DNA of 64,000 nt from Spongilla lacustris (lineage: Eukaryota > Porifera > Demospongiae > Spongillida > Spongillidae), in contig OX442424.1 of assembly GCA_949361645.1 (NCBI GenBank), positions 388,001 through 452,000 on the forward strand, in the 5' to 3' direction. The position numbers were made by a program, and so were the translations under genes. Positions 53,403 to 64,000 of the stretch are shown here, one piece after another (the stretch's first letter is position 1; the number at the start of each line of letters is the position of its first letter). The notes beneath the pieces were generated by a model, which saw nothing but the letters and a program-made list of their open reading frames with translations, had not been told where the DNA came from and did not search any database.

Positions 53403-56400
53403 TCAAAGGTGACTTCCTATATTGTCCTCATCACAGTCAGGGTCTGGAGTTCTTGAATGATACTCAACACTCTGTTTCCAAGAAACTCGCGGTTTTGACT
53501 TGGGTTTGTTTCCACTGTCTAATTCCCTGCCATTGTGAGGTGTGCTGTCGCTATTCAGGAGTCTTGCGGGGCTTCTAAAGGAGTCATCTAGGTCATGGGA
53601 AGACGGCCTGCGTTCTTGTGGTGAATGTGACCAAGTTGACACATCACCGCGCCTTCCTGTGCCACTCCCAGCAGCAAGCAGTCTTTGAGGGCTTCTCTCT
53701 GTGTGAAGCAAGCCATCTACCAGGGTATTGTCAGGATCTTCATGTTGTTCAGAAGTGTGACTGGTATCTGTGTGGGCATCCGGGCTCCAATCTCTGTCAT
53801 TTCTGTGGTGCGGGTCTAACTCAGCATACCTTGGCTCAGGGTACCCCTCTTCTGGGGTGAGGTCATCGTAGTATCTGATTGGCTCTGGGTGTAGGGGGTG
53901 CATGTGATTTGAAGCATACTGTGGGTACGAGATGCCTTGACTCAGAGTTGGGTAGTAGGTTTGACTCAGCTGCACAAAGCCGCCCCCATACGCGGGCATG
54001 AAGATTGGCTGGCTCAGCTGAGGGTAGCCTAGGGCAGCATCATGGCCTGAGTGCCGCCTGGCGAAGGGGTGGGGCAGGTCTGGACTAAACACGTCCTCCT
54101 CCTCATAGCCCTCCGGGCTGAACATAGGAGGGGGGGAGCTCCTGCCTAGTGAGGTGTGGCGATTGTAGATTGTCACGGATTCCTTTGGGTGTTTAGTTTG
54201 TGGTTTCTTTATGTCTGATGGCTTTCTGTCAGCCACAGAGAACGATACCTTCTTCTTCCTAGCCCTGAGGCTGGCCCTGATGTAGTCAAGGGATGTCAAC
54301 TTCTCCAGACGGGAGAGGTGTCTGGTCTTTTTACCTTTGGTATCCTCCTCCCCAGTCTTGCTGCTGCTGCCTTGCACCACTGATGAGTCACTAACAGTGT
54401 TCTTACGTGTTACCTTGGCCAGCTCCTTGCTTGGCTCTGAGAATGTAACGGCCCTTTCCTTAGCCTGTGTGGGGCCTGGGAGGGTCACACTGGTGAGGGC
54501 TTCTAGATCCAACTTCCTTCCCATTGGTTTCTTGATGACGGTAACAGCTGGTGCCAAAGGTGGTGGCTTCACCTCTGGTTCCTTGGGTGGTGGGTCTGGC
54601 GTTGAGGTGATGGGATATAAGGGAGCAGCAGGGGGCTCCTGGGTGGAGCTACTCCTCTTAACCTCTTCACTACTAGTTCCACCTGCACCTTCGTTTGGTA
54701 TAACTGTCAGGCCTTGTAAGGTCTTGCCCGTTGGGACAGCTTGCTTGGTGGGGGCCGGTGCGGGGGTGTTGGGAGGTCTCTCTGGCCTTGGGGACCCGGG
54801 AGTGGGCACCATGTCATCAGCAGCCACACGTAGAGCTGGGCTGGTGGCCCTCTGCTTTAGGCCATCATCCGCCATGCCAAGTGAGGACAGCTTTGTAGTG
54901 GAGTTGAGTTGCTTTAGCTCTGTGGAGGTGTGTGCAGAGTGGGGAGGTGTGGTGGACTTAGAGGAAAGTTTGTAAGGTAGGTCTTCCATGGATAGTCCCA
55001 AGCTAAGAGCCATCCTGGTGGGCTCAGCCAGAGATGTCGAGGTGTCGGGAAATTTGGCCAGGTGAGAGGTACTCATTGAGCGCTGCCCTGCCCCCCGGGG
55101 GGCGAGTGGAAGAGGGGGCTGAGTCCCCTCAGAGGGCATGCCTGCATACTCTTTGGTGAACTCGCTCACCAACTGGGAGGAGTATGATATAGGGGAGAGG
55201 TGGGGGAGAGACCCGGTAAAGGGATCTGTGCTCATCTGGCTAGGACCACCATGGGACCCTAGGCAGTCTTGAGAGCTCTTGTCAAGGTAGGTGAATGGCT
55301 GGAGCTCAATTACGTTGAGTTCTGCTTTCTTTTGCTCATCTCTGTCGGGTGAGAAAGACTTGTAAGTGGGTGTGCCCACATGATGTGAGTGGGTGTGGCC
55401 ACAGCACGTGCAGTGGAAAGTGAGAGCTTACAGTGATGCAGTGAAGTAAACATTCCGTGTCCTCCTCCTCCAGTAACCGCACACACAGTAGCATGTGAGG
55501 ATCATGACGATCAGCACCAACACCAGCACCACTATGCCACCAAACACTGACACGTACACCACTATGAGATATAAATGGTATTGTGTTATTACTTTGACAA
55601 TGATATACCGTAGGGGGAGAGGCATGTGTAGCTAAGGGGAGGGGCATGTGTAGCTAAGGGGAGGTGCATGTGTAGCTAAGGGGAGGGGTCTGTGTATGGC
55701 TAGAGGGAGGGGCATGCATACTGTTTATATATGCATGTAAAGGGCTGGGGACTGCACATAACCATCCTGGTAGACATGCTGACCAGTTTCTTATAAAAGC
55801 CTCAGTGGTCAGACAAGAGTGCATACCTAAGGTAGTGAGTGATTCAGCAGGAGTGGTCCCAGGTATTGAAGGAGTGTTCCCAGATATTGAAGTGGTCTCA
55901 TTGGTCCCAGATGGTGCCCCTGATGATGTGGGTGTGGCTATTACAGCACCAGGTGATGATGTGGGTGTGGCTATTACAGCACCAGATGATGATGTGGGTG
56001 TGGCTATTACAGCATCAGATGATGATGTGGGTGTGGCTATCACAGCACCAGATGATGATGTGGGTGTGGCTATTACAGCATCAGATGATGATGTGGGTGT
56101 GGCTATTACAGCATCAGATGGTCCCCCTGATGATGTGGGTGTGGCTATCACAGCACCAGGTGATGATGTGGGTGTGGCTATTACAGCATCAGATGGTGTC
56201 TCTGATGTGGGTGTGGCTATCACAGCACCAGGTGATGATGTGGGTGTGGCTATTACAGCATCAGATGATGATGTGGGTGTGGCTATTACAGCATCAGATG
56301 GTCCCCCTGATGATGTGGGTGTGGCTATCACAGCATCAGATGATGATGTGGGTGTGGCTATTACAGCATCAGATGGTCCCCCTGATGATGTGGGTGTGGC

Positions 56401-57543
56401 TATCACAGCACCAGGTGATGATGTGGGTGTGGCTATTACAGCATCAGATGATGATGTGGGTGTGGCTATTACAGCATCAGATGATGATGTGGGTGTGGCT
56501 ATTACAGCACCAGGTGATGATGTGGGTGTGGCTATCACAGCATCAGGTGATGATGTGGGTGTGGCTATCACAGCACCAGATGATGATGTGGGTGTGGCTA
56601 TCACAGCATCAGATGATGATGTGGGTGTGGCTATCACAGCACCAGGTGATGATGTGGGTGTGGCTATAACAGCATCAGATGATGATGTGGGTGTGGCTAT
56701 CACAGCACCAGATGATGATGTGGGTGTGGCTATTACAGCATCAGATGATGATGTGGGTGTGGCTATTACAGCATCAGATGATGATGTGGGTGTGGCTATC
56801 ACAGCATCAGATGATGATGTGGGTGTGGCTATTACAGCATCAGATGATGATGTGGGTGTGGCTATTACAGCATCAGATGGTCCCCCTGATGATGTGGGTG
56901 TGGCTATCACAGCACCAGATGATGATGTGGGTGTGGCTATTACAGCATCAGATGATGATGTGGGTGTGGCTATCACAGCACCAGATGGTCCCCCTGATGA
57001 TGTGGGTGTGGCTATCACAGCACCAGGTGATGATGTGGGTGTGGCTATTACAGCACCAGGTGATGATGTGGGTGTGGCTATAACAGCATCAGATGGTGTC
57101 AGCAAATCCATAGAGGTTAACAAAGCATCTGTACGAACAAATGACAATGATTAGATTCAAATTGCTTGTACACCTATCTGGCTTAGCCTACCTGTGCTAT
57201 TGGTGGAGGGTGATGGAGGCGTGGTCATGAAGGAGGGTGATGGAGGTGTGGTCATGAAGGAGGGTGATGGAGGTGTGGTCATGAAGGAGGGTGATGGAGG
57301 TGTGGTCATGAAAGAGGGTGTGGCATCCATATTGGTCATGAAGGAGGGTGTGGCATCCATAGTCATTGTGATGCTTTCAGTTGGTGGCACTTAAATTGAA
57401 GTCATTTCATTTGACCATTCCAAGAAAAAATATTCCCTCCCACACTCACCCTCCCTTCCCCACACTCACTCACTGTGGAGATTATATACCTGTGTCATCA
57501 GTTGGAGTTGGTGTTGGAGAGGTGATTTCTTGTGAGGAGGTAT
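53403..57543 (-). CDS. Single-pass membrane protein with S/T/P tandem-repeat ectodomain and long cytoplasmic tail
   Basis: Not recognised as a known family. Exons 57543-57490, 57389-57192, 57128-55827, 55561-55433 and 55341-53403 join in frame. The three ectodomain exons are bounded by phase-1 introns, typical of shuffled extracellular modules. Order: a Thr/Pro-rich segment (PTPTPTDD), four FMTTPPSPS repeats, about 38 repeats of DAVIATPTSS or GAVIATPTSS, an N-glycosylation sequon in GTNETT, then a membrane helix around FGGIVVLVLVLIVMILTCY followed by WRRRTR, so the C-terminus is cytoplasmic. The 646-residue tail is Ser/Pro-rich, with no enzyme domain seen, and carries AVTF, KVSF and RVSW motifs, which resemble PP1 RVxF docking sites. 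A mucin-like adhesion or signalling receptor is an inference. The N-terminus is unresolved; see 60707-60782. Confidence 0.75.
55905..57105 (-). repeat. 30-bp coding minisatellite (10-residue repeats)
   Basis: About 38 units of GATGATGTGGGTGTGGCTAT plus TACAGCATCA on +, read on the minus strand as DAVIATPTSS. Some units have an insertion adding GGPS, or P for S. The + strand is also open (DDVGVAITAS), but only the minus frame links to a membrane helix through matching phase-1 splice sites. Confidence 0.92.
57216..57330 (-). repeat. 27-bp coding repeat, four copies
   Basis: Encodes FMTTPPSPS on the minus strand within the second ectodomain exon. Confidence 0.85.
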
Positions 57544-57639
57544 CTGCAGAGGAAGAAATTGAAGATGTTATAAATAGTATGCCATTCTCAATTTGGCCTG
57601 CACGTTCGACCACATATTCTCGTTCCTCCTATCTATATG

Positions 57640-57845
57640 TATATTGTGTGTATATTGTGTGTATACTGTGTTTATATTGTGTGTATATTGTGTGTATATT
57701 GTGTGTATATTGTGTGTATATTGTGTGTATATTGTGTGTATATTGTGTGTATATTGTGTGTATATTGTGTGTATATTGTGTGTATATTGTGTGTATATTG
57801 TGTGTATATTGTGTGTATATTGTGTGTATATTGTGTGTATATAGT
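57640..57845. repeat. 11-bp array TATTGTGTGTA
   Basis: About 18 units in an intron or the 5' flank of the membrane-protein gene. Confidence 0.93.
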
Positions 57846-58227
57846 GTCTTTCTCTCAAGTCATAAAACTTTCTCTTTGACAAAAGTAAGAGGAGTTGTGG
57901 TATTGCACACTTCCCCAAAGAGAATTTTTAGGTCTAAATTATAAGTTTAACATGAAAGGCTACCTAATATGGAGGCAGTACATGTGGTATTGAGGGGGGG
58001 CAATACACTTAGCCAGAAGCCACAAAAGTGTGCTTGAGCAGGATAGCTTTTATAACTGATATGAGCTAACTATTGGTGTGTTAATAATGTTATCTTTATG
58101 TTTTAATAAGTTTCAGAGATATGATGATAATTGGACTTGGAATATTTCATTTACATTTAGAAGATACAGTGAATTTATATTACAGACCTACATTTAGCAA
58201 GTAACATAATTTTTTATTATCTAAATG
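57846..58227. other. No feature seen
   Basis: AT-rich stretch between two arrays, probably within the first intron of the membrane-protein gene. No exon is recognised. Confidence 0.4.
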
Positions 58228-58882
58228 TAGCTATGTACATATATGGGGGTGTATGTACATATATGGGGGTGTATGTACATATATGGGGGTGTATGTACAT
58301 ATATGGGGGTGTATGTACATATATGGGGGTGTATGTACATATATGGGGGTGTATGTACATATATGGGGGTGTATGTACATATATGGGGGTGTATGTACAT
58401 ATATGGGGGTGTATGTACATATATGGGGGTGTATGTACATATATGGGGGTGTATGTACATATATGGGGGTGTATGTACATATATGGGGGTGTATGTACAT
58501 ATATGGGGGTGTATGTACATATATGGGGGTGTATGTACATACATGGAGGGGTGTATGTACATATATGGGGGTGTATGTACATATATGGGGGTGTATGTAC
58601 ATACATGGAGGGGTGTATGTACATATATGGGGGTGTATGTACATATATGGAGGGGTGTATGTACATATATGGGGGTGTATGTACATATATGGGGGTGTAT
58701 GTACATATATGGAGGGGTGTATGTACATATATGGGGGTGTATGTACATATATGGAGGGGTGTATGTACATATATGGGGGTGTATGTACATATATGGAGGG
58801 GTGTATGTACATATATGGGGGTGTATGTACATATATGGAGGGGTGTATGTACATATATGGGGGTGTATGTACATATATGGGC
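58228..58882. repeat. 20-bp minisatellite TACATATATGGGGGTGTATG
   Basis: About 32 units. The left half is homogeneous; the right half alternates with a 22-bp variant containing GGAGGGG. Open in all frames because of unit composition; not coding. Confidence 0.95.
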
Positions 58883-58924
58883 ACATGACTACCCTAATAG
58901 ACAGCACTATCCAGTGGTAGAGTC

Positions 58925-59370
58925 ATGGTACGGGAACAGACCATGGAATATGGGAACAGACCAGGGAATATGGGAACAGACCAGGGAGTATGGCAACAGA
59001 CCAGGGAGTATGGCAACAGACCAGGGAGTATGGGAACAGACCATGGAATATGGAAACAGACCAGGGAATATGGGAACAGACCATGGAATATGGGAATAGA
59101 CCAGGGAATATGGGAACAGACCAGGGAGTATGGGAACAGACCAGGGAGTATGGCAACAGACCAGGGAGTATGGCAACAGACCAGGGAGTATGGGAACAGA
59201 CCATGGAATATGGAAACAGACCAGGGAATATGGGAACAGACCATGGAATATGGGAATAGACCAGGGAATATGGGAACAGACCAGGGAGTATGGGAACAGA
59301 CCAGGGAATATGGGAACAGACCAGGGAATATGGGAACAGACCAGGGAATATGGGAACAGACCAGGGAATA
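58925..59370. repeat. 20-bp minisatellite GGGAATATGGGAACAGACCA
   Basis: About 22 units in a higher-order pattern: blocks with AGTATGGC, AATATGGA and ATAGACC variants recur in the same order about 180 bp apart. Confidence 0.93.
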
Positions 59371-59374
59371 TAAC

Positions 59375-59570
59375 ATGTGTGTGTGTTATATGTGTGTGTG
59401 TATGTGTATGTGCATTTATTGTGTCCATCTTATATATGTGTGCACATGTATGTATGTATGTCCATATGTGTGCATATGTGTGTGTGCATATGTGTGTATG
59501 TGTACATATGTGTATGTGTGCATATGTGTGTGGATGCATGTGCATATATGTGCATGTGTGCATGTGAGCT
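59375..59570. repeat. TG/CATATG-rich simple sequence
   Basis: Irregular GTGTGCATATGTG units with no recognised exon. Confidence 0.7.
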
Positions 59571-59689
59571 GACAAACACCTCTGATGGTAAGTATTTGTG
59601 GAATGACCTGTGCATGCATGTGGGTTTGTACATGTGTGTGGGGGAGAGAAGTGAGATGTACTTATATGAGGGCAAGGAAGCATGCGCAT

Positions 59690-59870
59690 AGTGTGATGGG
59701 AGGTGTGATGGGAGGGTGAGGAAGTGTGATGGGAGGGTGAGGAAGTGAGATGGGAGGGTGAGGAAGTGAGATGGGAGGGTGAGGAAGTGGTATGGGAGGG
59801 TGAGGAAGTGTGATGGGAGGGTGAGGAAGTGTGATGGGAGGGTGATGGGAGGGTGAGGAAGTGTGATGTG
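59690..59870. repeat. 19-bp repeats GTGATGGGAGGGTGAGGAA
   Basis: About nine imperfect units. Confidence 0.85.
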
Positions 59871-60706
59871 TCAGGGTGAGATGCGCTGCATCGTTATATT
59901 CACATATATAGAGGTCTATTTTAAATACAGTCATAGGTATCAACTGTTGCAAACGTAGTAATTGCGGTGAATCGCGCTACGCTCGCTCCATTGACTTTAG
60001 AATGTGTACGCGTAGTGACGAGAACACGATATCTACAGTTCTGAATATCTATACTTCGACCTTCTGTAATAAGAATCTTGGAATGTACCTCCTCAGTAAG
60101 CAGAGACAAGACCAACAGGAAAAAACAGGTGTTCAGTATCGTTCACACCCTCTCTCACTCCGACATTCAATGCATACGTACGCGCAGTTGTTTCGCATAC
60201 CAGAGCACTCTACACTTTAACGTAGATAGGTTTAAATGAAAGAGGAACCTCAACTCAATCTCTAGACCTGCCGGCCGATTTTAAGCTGTTAGGCAGGTGC
60301 CGCACTTAGCAGGGAAAGCATGGCCTCCCACTGTTTAGTCTGCTGCCTGTTTACAATAACTTAACAGCCAACCGCTTCACTGGCATTCTAAAAATGGTGC
60401 AACCACTCCCGTTACAATAGGACCTGTTGTGTCTTTCTTCCGTGGAGCGATACAGATGAATTTTACCTCCTGCAGGATATAGTTACAATAGCTGACAATA
60501 AAGCGATTATGAATATATATTTATGTGTGTCGCAGCTAGAAAGCGCAAGCGATACTCTATTTTGAGTGCTATTATGGGATGGTCAGAGAGGGGGATAGTA
60601 TGCTGTGCTGCCACTGCATGTGAGTGTACTAGCAGCCACATGCATGCACATACGGGAGTCGTGCACGCGCAGATACGTACATACGACGTACATACGCTTT
60701 ACGTAC

Positions 60707-60782
60707 CTGTACACATCGCTCCAATGAGAAACACTAGTGTCATAAGACACCCACAGCAAGGTTGTAAGGCTCTCCGCTTCAT
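60707..60782 (-). CDS. Candidate first exon (signal peptide), possibly of the repeat-ectodomain gene
   Basis: An ATG at 60782 opens a 25-codon frame with a basic start (MKRRALQP) and a hydrophobic core (LMTLVFLIGAMC), ending at a strong GTACGT donor in phase 1. All ectodomain introns downstream are also phase 1, so a join is possible. The link crosses more than 3 kb of arrays without an exon I can confirm; it could belong to another gene. Confidence 0.4.
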
Positions 60783-61851
60783 CTTCGACAATGTGATCAA
60801 CCGAGTTGCTTAAGAGGGACTACACCCCCTTTTATTTAGACACACCCACCTCCATCGGTATGAGCACATTATGTAATGTTGCGCGCGGTAGTAAATGTAT
60901 ATGCATTCTTTTTAAAAATAAGTCCATAATCGAATAACATAACGTACAGGGCATGGCACGGCAATATTAATGTCCACCTTGGCCATTGGACAGGGGAGCT
61001 CAGTCCCATCAAGAGCTTTCAAACAGGTGAACTTAGGAGGGATAAGCTTATCTGCGTCTGGCCGAGTAGATGCATATGGTTTTGGCAATTCTGTAATAGG
61101 CTAGTTGCACATAATATAATAATTATAGCTATGGCAGTGGGCCGGGCTGTTACATCTTTATAGCTGAAAACGAGTGGTGGAACTAAATAATGAACCATGT
61201 TCTGCTTTTAGATGTAGCTGTAGCGGCCTTAAGTAAGGCACACGCTTCTCGATAGCACACTTTTATATGTGTGTGTGTGAGTGGGGGGGGGGGGGGGCAT
61301 TTAATTTGAATGGGTGTGTTTGGTGGGGGGGGGGGGGGGGGGGGGGGGTTCACCAGTCGGAAGGTTAATTTTTTTCGTACGTGTAACTTTAAAGCGTTAG
61401 CGTGTGAGTGTGTGAAAACCCCAAATTAACTAAATGAGTCCGAATGCGTGTGGGCGGGTTAACAATTACGTCATGCAAGATAATTTAAAAGTGAACCGTA
61501 GAACTGGACTGGAGGCTACGGCCCTTCCTTTTAGGTATTGGTTGTGCAATATAGCCACACTAAAAATGAATGAAGCAAGATATAAAAATAGAGAAAGTTA
61601 GAAGGCAATGGTGGTGTAAAAAGGAAGGGATCAAGTGATTGGAGATTCGATAAACACAATATTTCTGTAATGCCCTTCTACAAAGTGCTAAATATAAGAA
61701 TATTGTCAATGTTTCCCTTCCTTACAGATCCAGGGTCTGGGCACGAGACAACACGGGAAGGCCAGGGAGATCACGTGAATTTAATCGAAGTTAAGTTACA
61801 ATAATAAATAATGTGGGCTATTTAAAAAAGACTTAACTTCATGTTTAAGAA
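60783..61851. other. Divergent intergenic region upstream of FAM20B
   Basis: About 1.07 kb with no recognised coding. It contains two long G runs (near 61287 and 61326) and a solitary TIR-like end GGGTCTGGGCACGAGAC at 61732-61749. It should hold the FAM20B promoter. Confidence 0.5.
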
Positions 61852-62632
61852 ATGAAATTTAAACTAAGGCTGGTGGCTATTAGTGTTGTTAGCTTGACAG
61901 TTACGTTTCTACTATTAGCGCTCGACAAACACAACCAGGCATTTGAAAATACTGCACCCAATGGTTTGCCGCCATCCCGTGGACTACAAACCACGCCCCC
62001 TGTAGATCCATGGACACTGTGGGCCGAATGGGTGAAAGTGGACTCTCTGTACAGCCCAGATGCATTTTGGTCGTCAGACATGAATACTCTTCTGCACGCC
62101 CTGGCCTCCGCACCCATCACGGCCTTTGACGTTGGTTACAAAGGCACACAGCTTAAAGCCACTATGCACCTCGGGGCGCAGAAAACCATTTTTAAGCCAA
62201 AGCGGTGCGAAATATGGGCATGTGGGTTCATCAACGCTATCCTGTCATTCCCTTCCCTCCCAGTTATCCACGTGAGGTCATCATCGAAGGTGACCCATAT
62301 AAAGGGCTGGATATGCACACAGCGGAAATTGTTGGTTTTCATCTGGACGGGTATATAACAATAATATCTCTGTTCTCACTTCTTATCACTGCACCTTCTC
62401 CCGCCATCCCACTTCTTATCACTGCACCTCTCCCGCCATCCCACTTGTACAATCACGTAGGATCTTGGATTTTAGGATAGCTCCCCCTGTTGCAGGGAGA
62501 AGGATCAACTTGACTGCTTTGAAAAATATGACCAGCCAGGCATTGCTGCAGACCTATTTTATTCAAGGCCAGTACTGCGCAAACACCCGCACACTGTTAC
62601 CTGCACACATACACACAGATACCTGCACACAC

Positions 62633-62674
<42 letters not shown>

Positions 62675-62966
62675 AGATACCTGCACACACCTACACACTT
62701 ATTTTTGAGGGATAATGCTAACATACATATACCCCCTCACATACATGTACCCTCACATGCACATCAACAGATGGAAATGTCTGTTTCTATGGTGTTTGCT
62801 TGTATTGCAAGCCTGCTGAGGCAGCGTGTGCAGATGGAGACCTCATGGAGGGATCGGTGACCATCTGGCTGCCTTCATGGTATGAGCTCACCACAAGACG
62901 ACACCCTTACCAGCGCACATACATAGATGGAATGAAGGCAAGGCAAGTGACCCTGTGCAAGGGTAG
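61852..62966 (+). CDS. FAM20B: FAM20B-type Golgi glycosaminoglycan xylosyl kinase, 3' part missing
   Basis: FAM20B phosphorylates xylose in the proteoglycan linkage tetrasaccharide in the Golgi. Exons 61852-62204, 62264-62350, 62461-62567 and 62771 to about 62947 (or 62966, depending on the donor). A type II membrane anchor lies at residues 5-24 ([20 protein letters not shown]), followed by a stem and the N-lobe with [91 protein letters not shown] and RRHPYQRTY, all in the family's order. The Lys in FKPKR and the Glu in AEIVGFHLD fit the conserved nucleotide-binding pair. The C-lobe with the catalytic DRHHYE region is not found to the right edge; it must lie beyond the window. Confidence 0.88.
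62580..62700. repeat. (CA)n-rich repeat in FAM20B intron
   Basis: CACACA runs interrupted by ACAGATACCTGCACAC units. Confidence 0.85.
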
Positions 62967-64000
62967 GTTACGTAAGGGCACACTCTGAGGGGCCCTCTAA
63001 GGGGACACTCTGGAGAGGGCCACCTAAGGGGACACTCTGAGGGGGCCCTCTGAGGGGCCCTCTGAAGGGCCACCTAAGGGGACACTCTGAGGGGGCCACC
63101 TAAGGGGACACTGTGGACCTACAGGCCCATACCAAGGGGGGTTTGAGGGGTTCGATTGAACCCCCCTCTGGCCCGGCCTCCTCCCCCTTCAGTTAAGCCA
63201 CGCCTACTATTTTAACTTGTATCAAATGTAATATTTTGATCGAAAATGGCGTCACGTAAGAGAATCAGAGGTATCAATCAGAAATACTACTATGCATGAT
63301 GCAACTTTTTAGGATACTTTAAATTAACGATACTAAAGGCTTCCCTGCACTTTGCACATAAGTCACCCTATTTTTGACCAACGCCCCCTTTATTCCCTGG
63401 CAGTTAATCAAACCAGGGCTGTAGCTAACGTTTTTGCTTTAGGGGTGCTGAAAAAAGGGGAGGGGAGGTGTACATTGGATTACACTCTTTAATATATATG
63501 CAGTGACAAAGATCAGCACGAGTACCGAAATTGAACCTCCAATCAACCTCACTGACAATATTTAAAACCAGTGGCACGTACAATTATAATTTTACCATCA
63601 CTAAATGTACTTTGCAATATACTTCCTCGATGCTGTTCCCCACATTCATGCATCAGCTTTGCCAATATGAAAGGTTATGCATCCTTTGCATAATATGATG
63701 CCTGCATGCTTGACAGGTGATAACAAGATTGATCATCGTGGGTTAGTCGCTCATGACTTCAAGGGATTGCGATTTTTCCCACACAGGTTTGTTCGCGCGA
63801 GTTCATTGGAAATGGCAATCCTGTATCATTAGCTCATCAGGCATGATTTGGTTCATACCAGAAAATGCGTGGAAAAAGTGTTTTTTTTGACAGTCCAGAA
63901 CGTACATGTAGTGCATTCATTACAATGGTTAATGCAAGTGATGGTTTTGAATAATTAAGCGTTCGCTATACACAATAATATAGAGTATCCTACACAAAAA
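62967..64000. other. Right edge, intron of FAM20B
   Basis: No further FAM20B exon is recognisable. At 62990-63115 are short repeats of GGGGACACTCTGAGGGGGCC with CCTCTGAGGGGCC. A stretch near 63135-63175 has inverted CAAGGGGGGTTTGAGGGGTT / AACCCCCCT words that resemble dispersed-repeat sequence, unproven. The rest is AT-rich and unassigned. Confidence 0.5.

Noticed and set aside
55805..57154. 449-residue + strand frame of DDVGVAITAS repeats
   Set aside because: Only the minus frame connects through phase-1 splice sites to a stalk, membrane helix and tail.
58217..59376. Multiple 150-290-residue frames over the 20-bp arrays
   Set aside because: Tandem-repeat artefacts; no splice context or conserved sequence.
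59921..60115. Minus frame with hydrophobic CFFLLVLSLLTEEVHS as a possible signal-peptide exon
   Set aside because: No in-frame ATG, and I could not find donor and acceptor phases compatible with the phase-1 ectodomain exons.

Overview
The window is animal nuclear DNA. It carries compact multi-exon genes with GT-AG introns (many only 50-100 bp) on both strands, packed head to tail, with minisatellites and microsatellites lodged in introns. Conserved genes read by comparing spliced exons with remembered family sequences include a FAM20B-type Golgi kinase, a PRDM regulator, PIGK, RO60 and three cilium or centrosome genes (CLUAP1/IFT38, ODF2, MKKS/BBS6). A ciliated, early-branching metazoan with a dense genome, most likely a sponge, fits best; the species call is inference.

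Layout. 1-3.3 kb: SPOUT1 (+), 5' end not found. 2.3-11.2 kb: two near-identical tandem copies of a 4.4-4.5 kb block (3' SPOUT1, a PRDM gene, 3' GTF2B). The left PRDM copy is frameshifted; the block borders are gene fragments. 10.4-15.2 kb: intact GTF2B (-). 15.8-18.0 kb: NUDT19 (+), ending in a peroxisomal SKL. 18.2-20.3 kb: EIF3G (-), one suspicious homopolymer base. 20.6-22.8 kb: CLUAP1 (-). 23.2-26.6 kb: ZGPAT (-), divergent from RO60 (+, 26.7-29.3 kb). 29.3-32.7 kb: gene-free, with an inverted-repeat foldback and a 1.1 kb terminal-inverted-repeat element. 32.8-40.5 kb: ODF2 (-), 23 exons, all phases consistent. 40.9-41.5 kb: MRPS16 (-), divergent from MKKS (+, 41.6-46.5 kb). 47.0-53.1 kb: PIGK (+). 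53.4-57.5 kb (perhaps to 60.8 kb): an unrecognised single-pass membrane protein (-) with a Ser/Thr/Pro tandem-repeat ectodomain and a long tail with three PP1-docking-like motifs. 61.9 kb to the right edge: the 5' part of FAM20B (+).

The genes form no single pathway. They are mostly housekeeping (transcription initiation, translation initiation, mitochondrial ribosome, GPI anchoring, RNA quality control, CoA turnover), with a loose group of cilium genes between 20 and 46 kb. I found no clear new multi-gene system. The most unusual items are the tandem block duplication (which could be an uncollapsed pair of haplotypes), the repeat-ectodomain receptor-like protein, and intron arrays that carry TATA-box-like or E-box palindrome units or that begin at splice sites. 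Exon coordinates come from reading splice sites by eye; where all phases close in frame, confidence is high.
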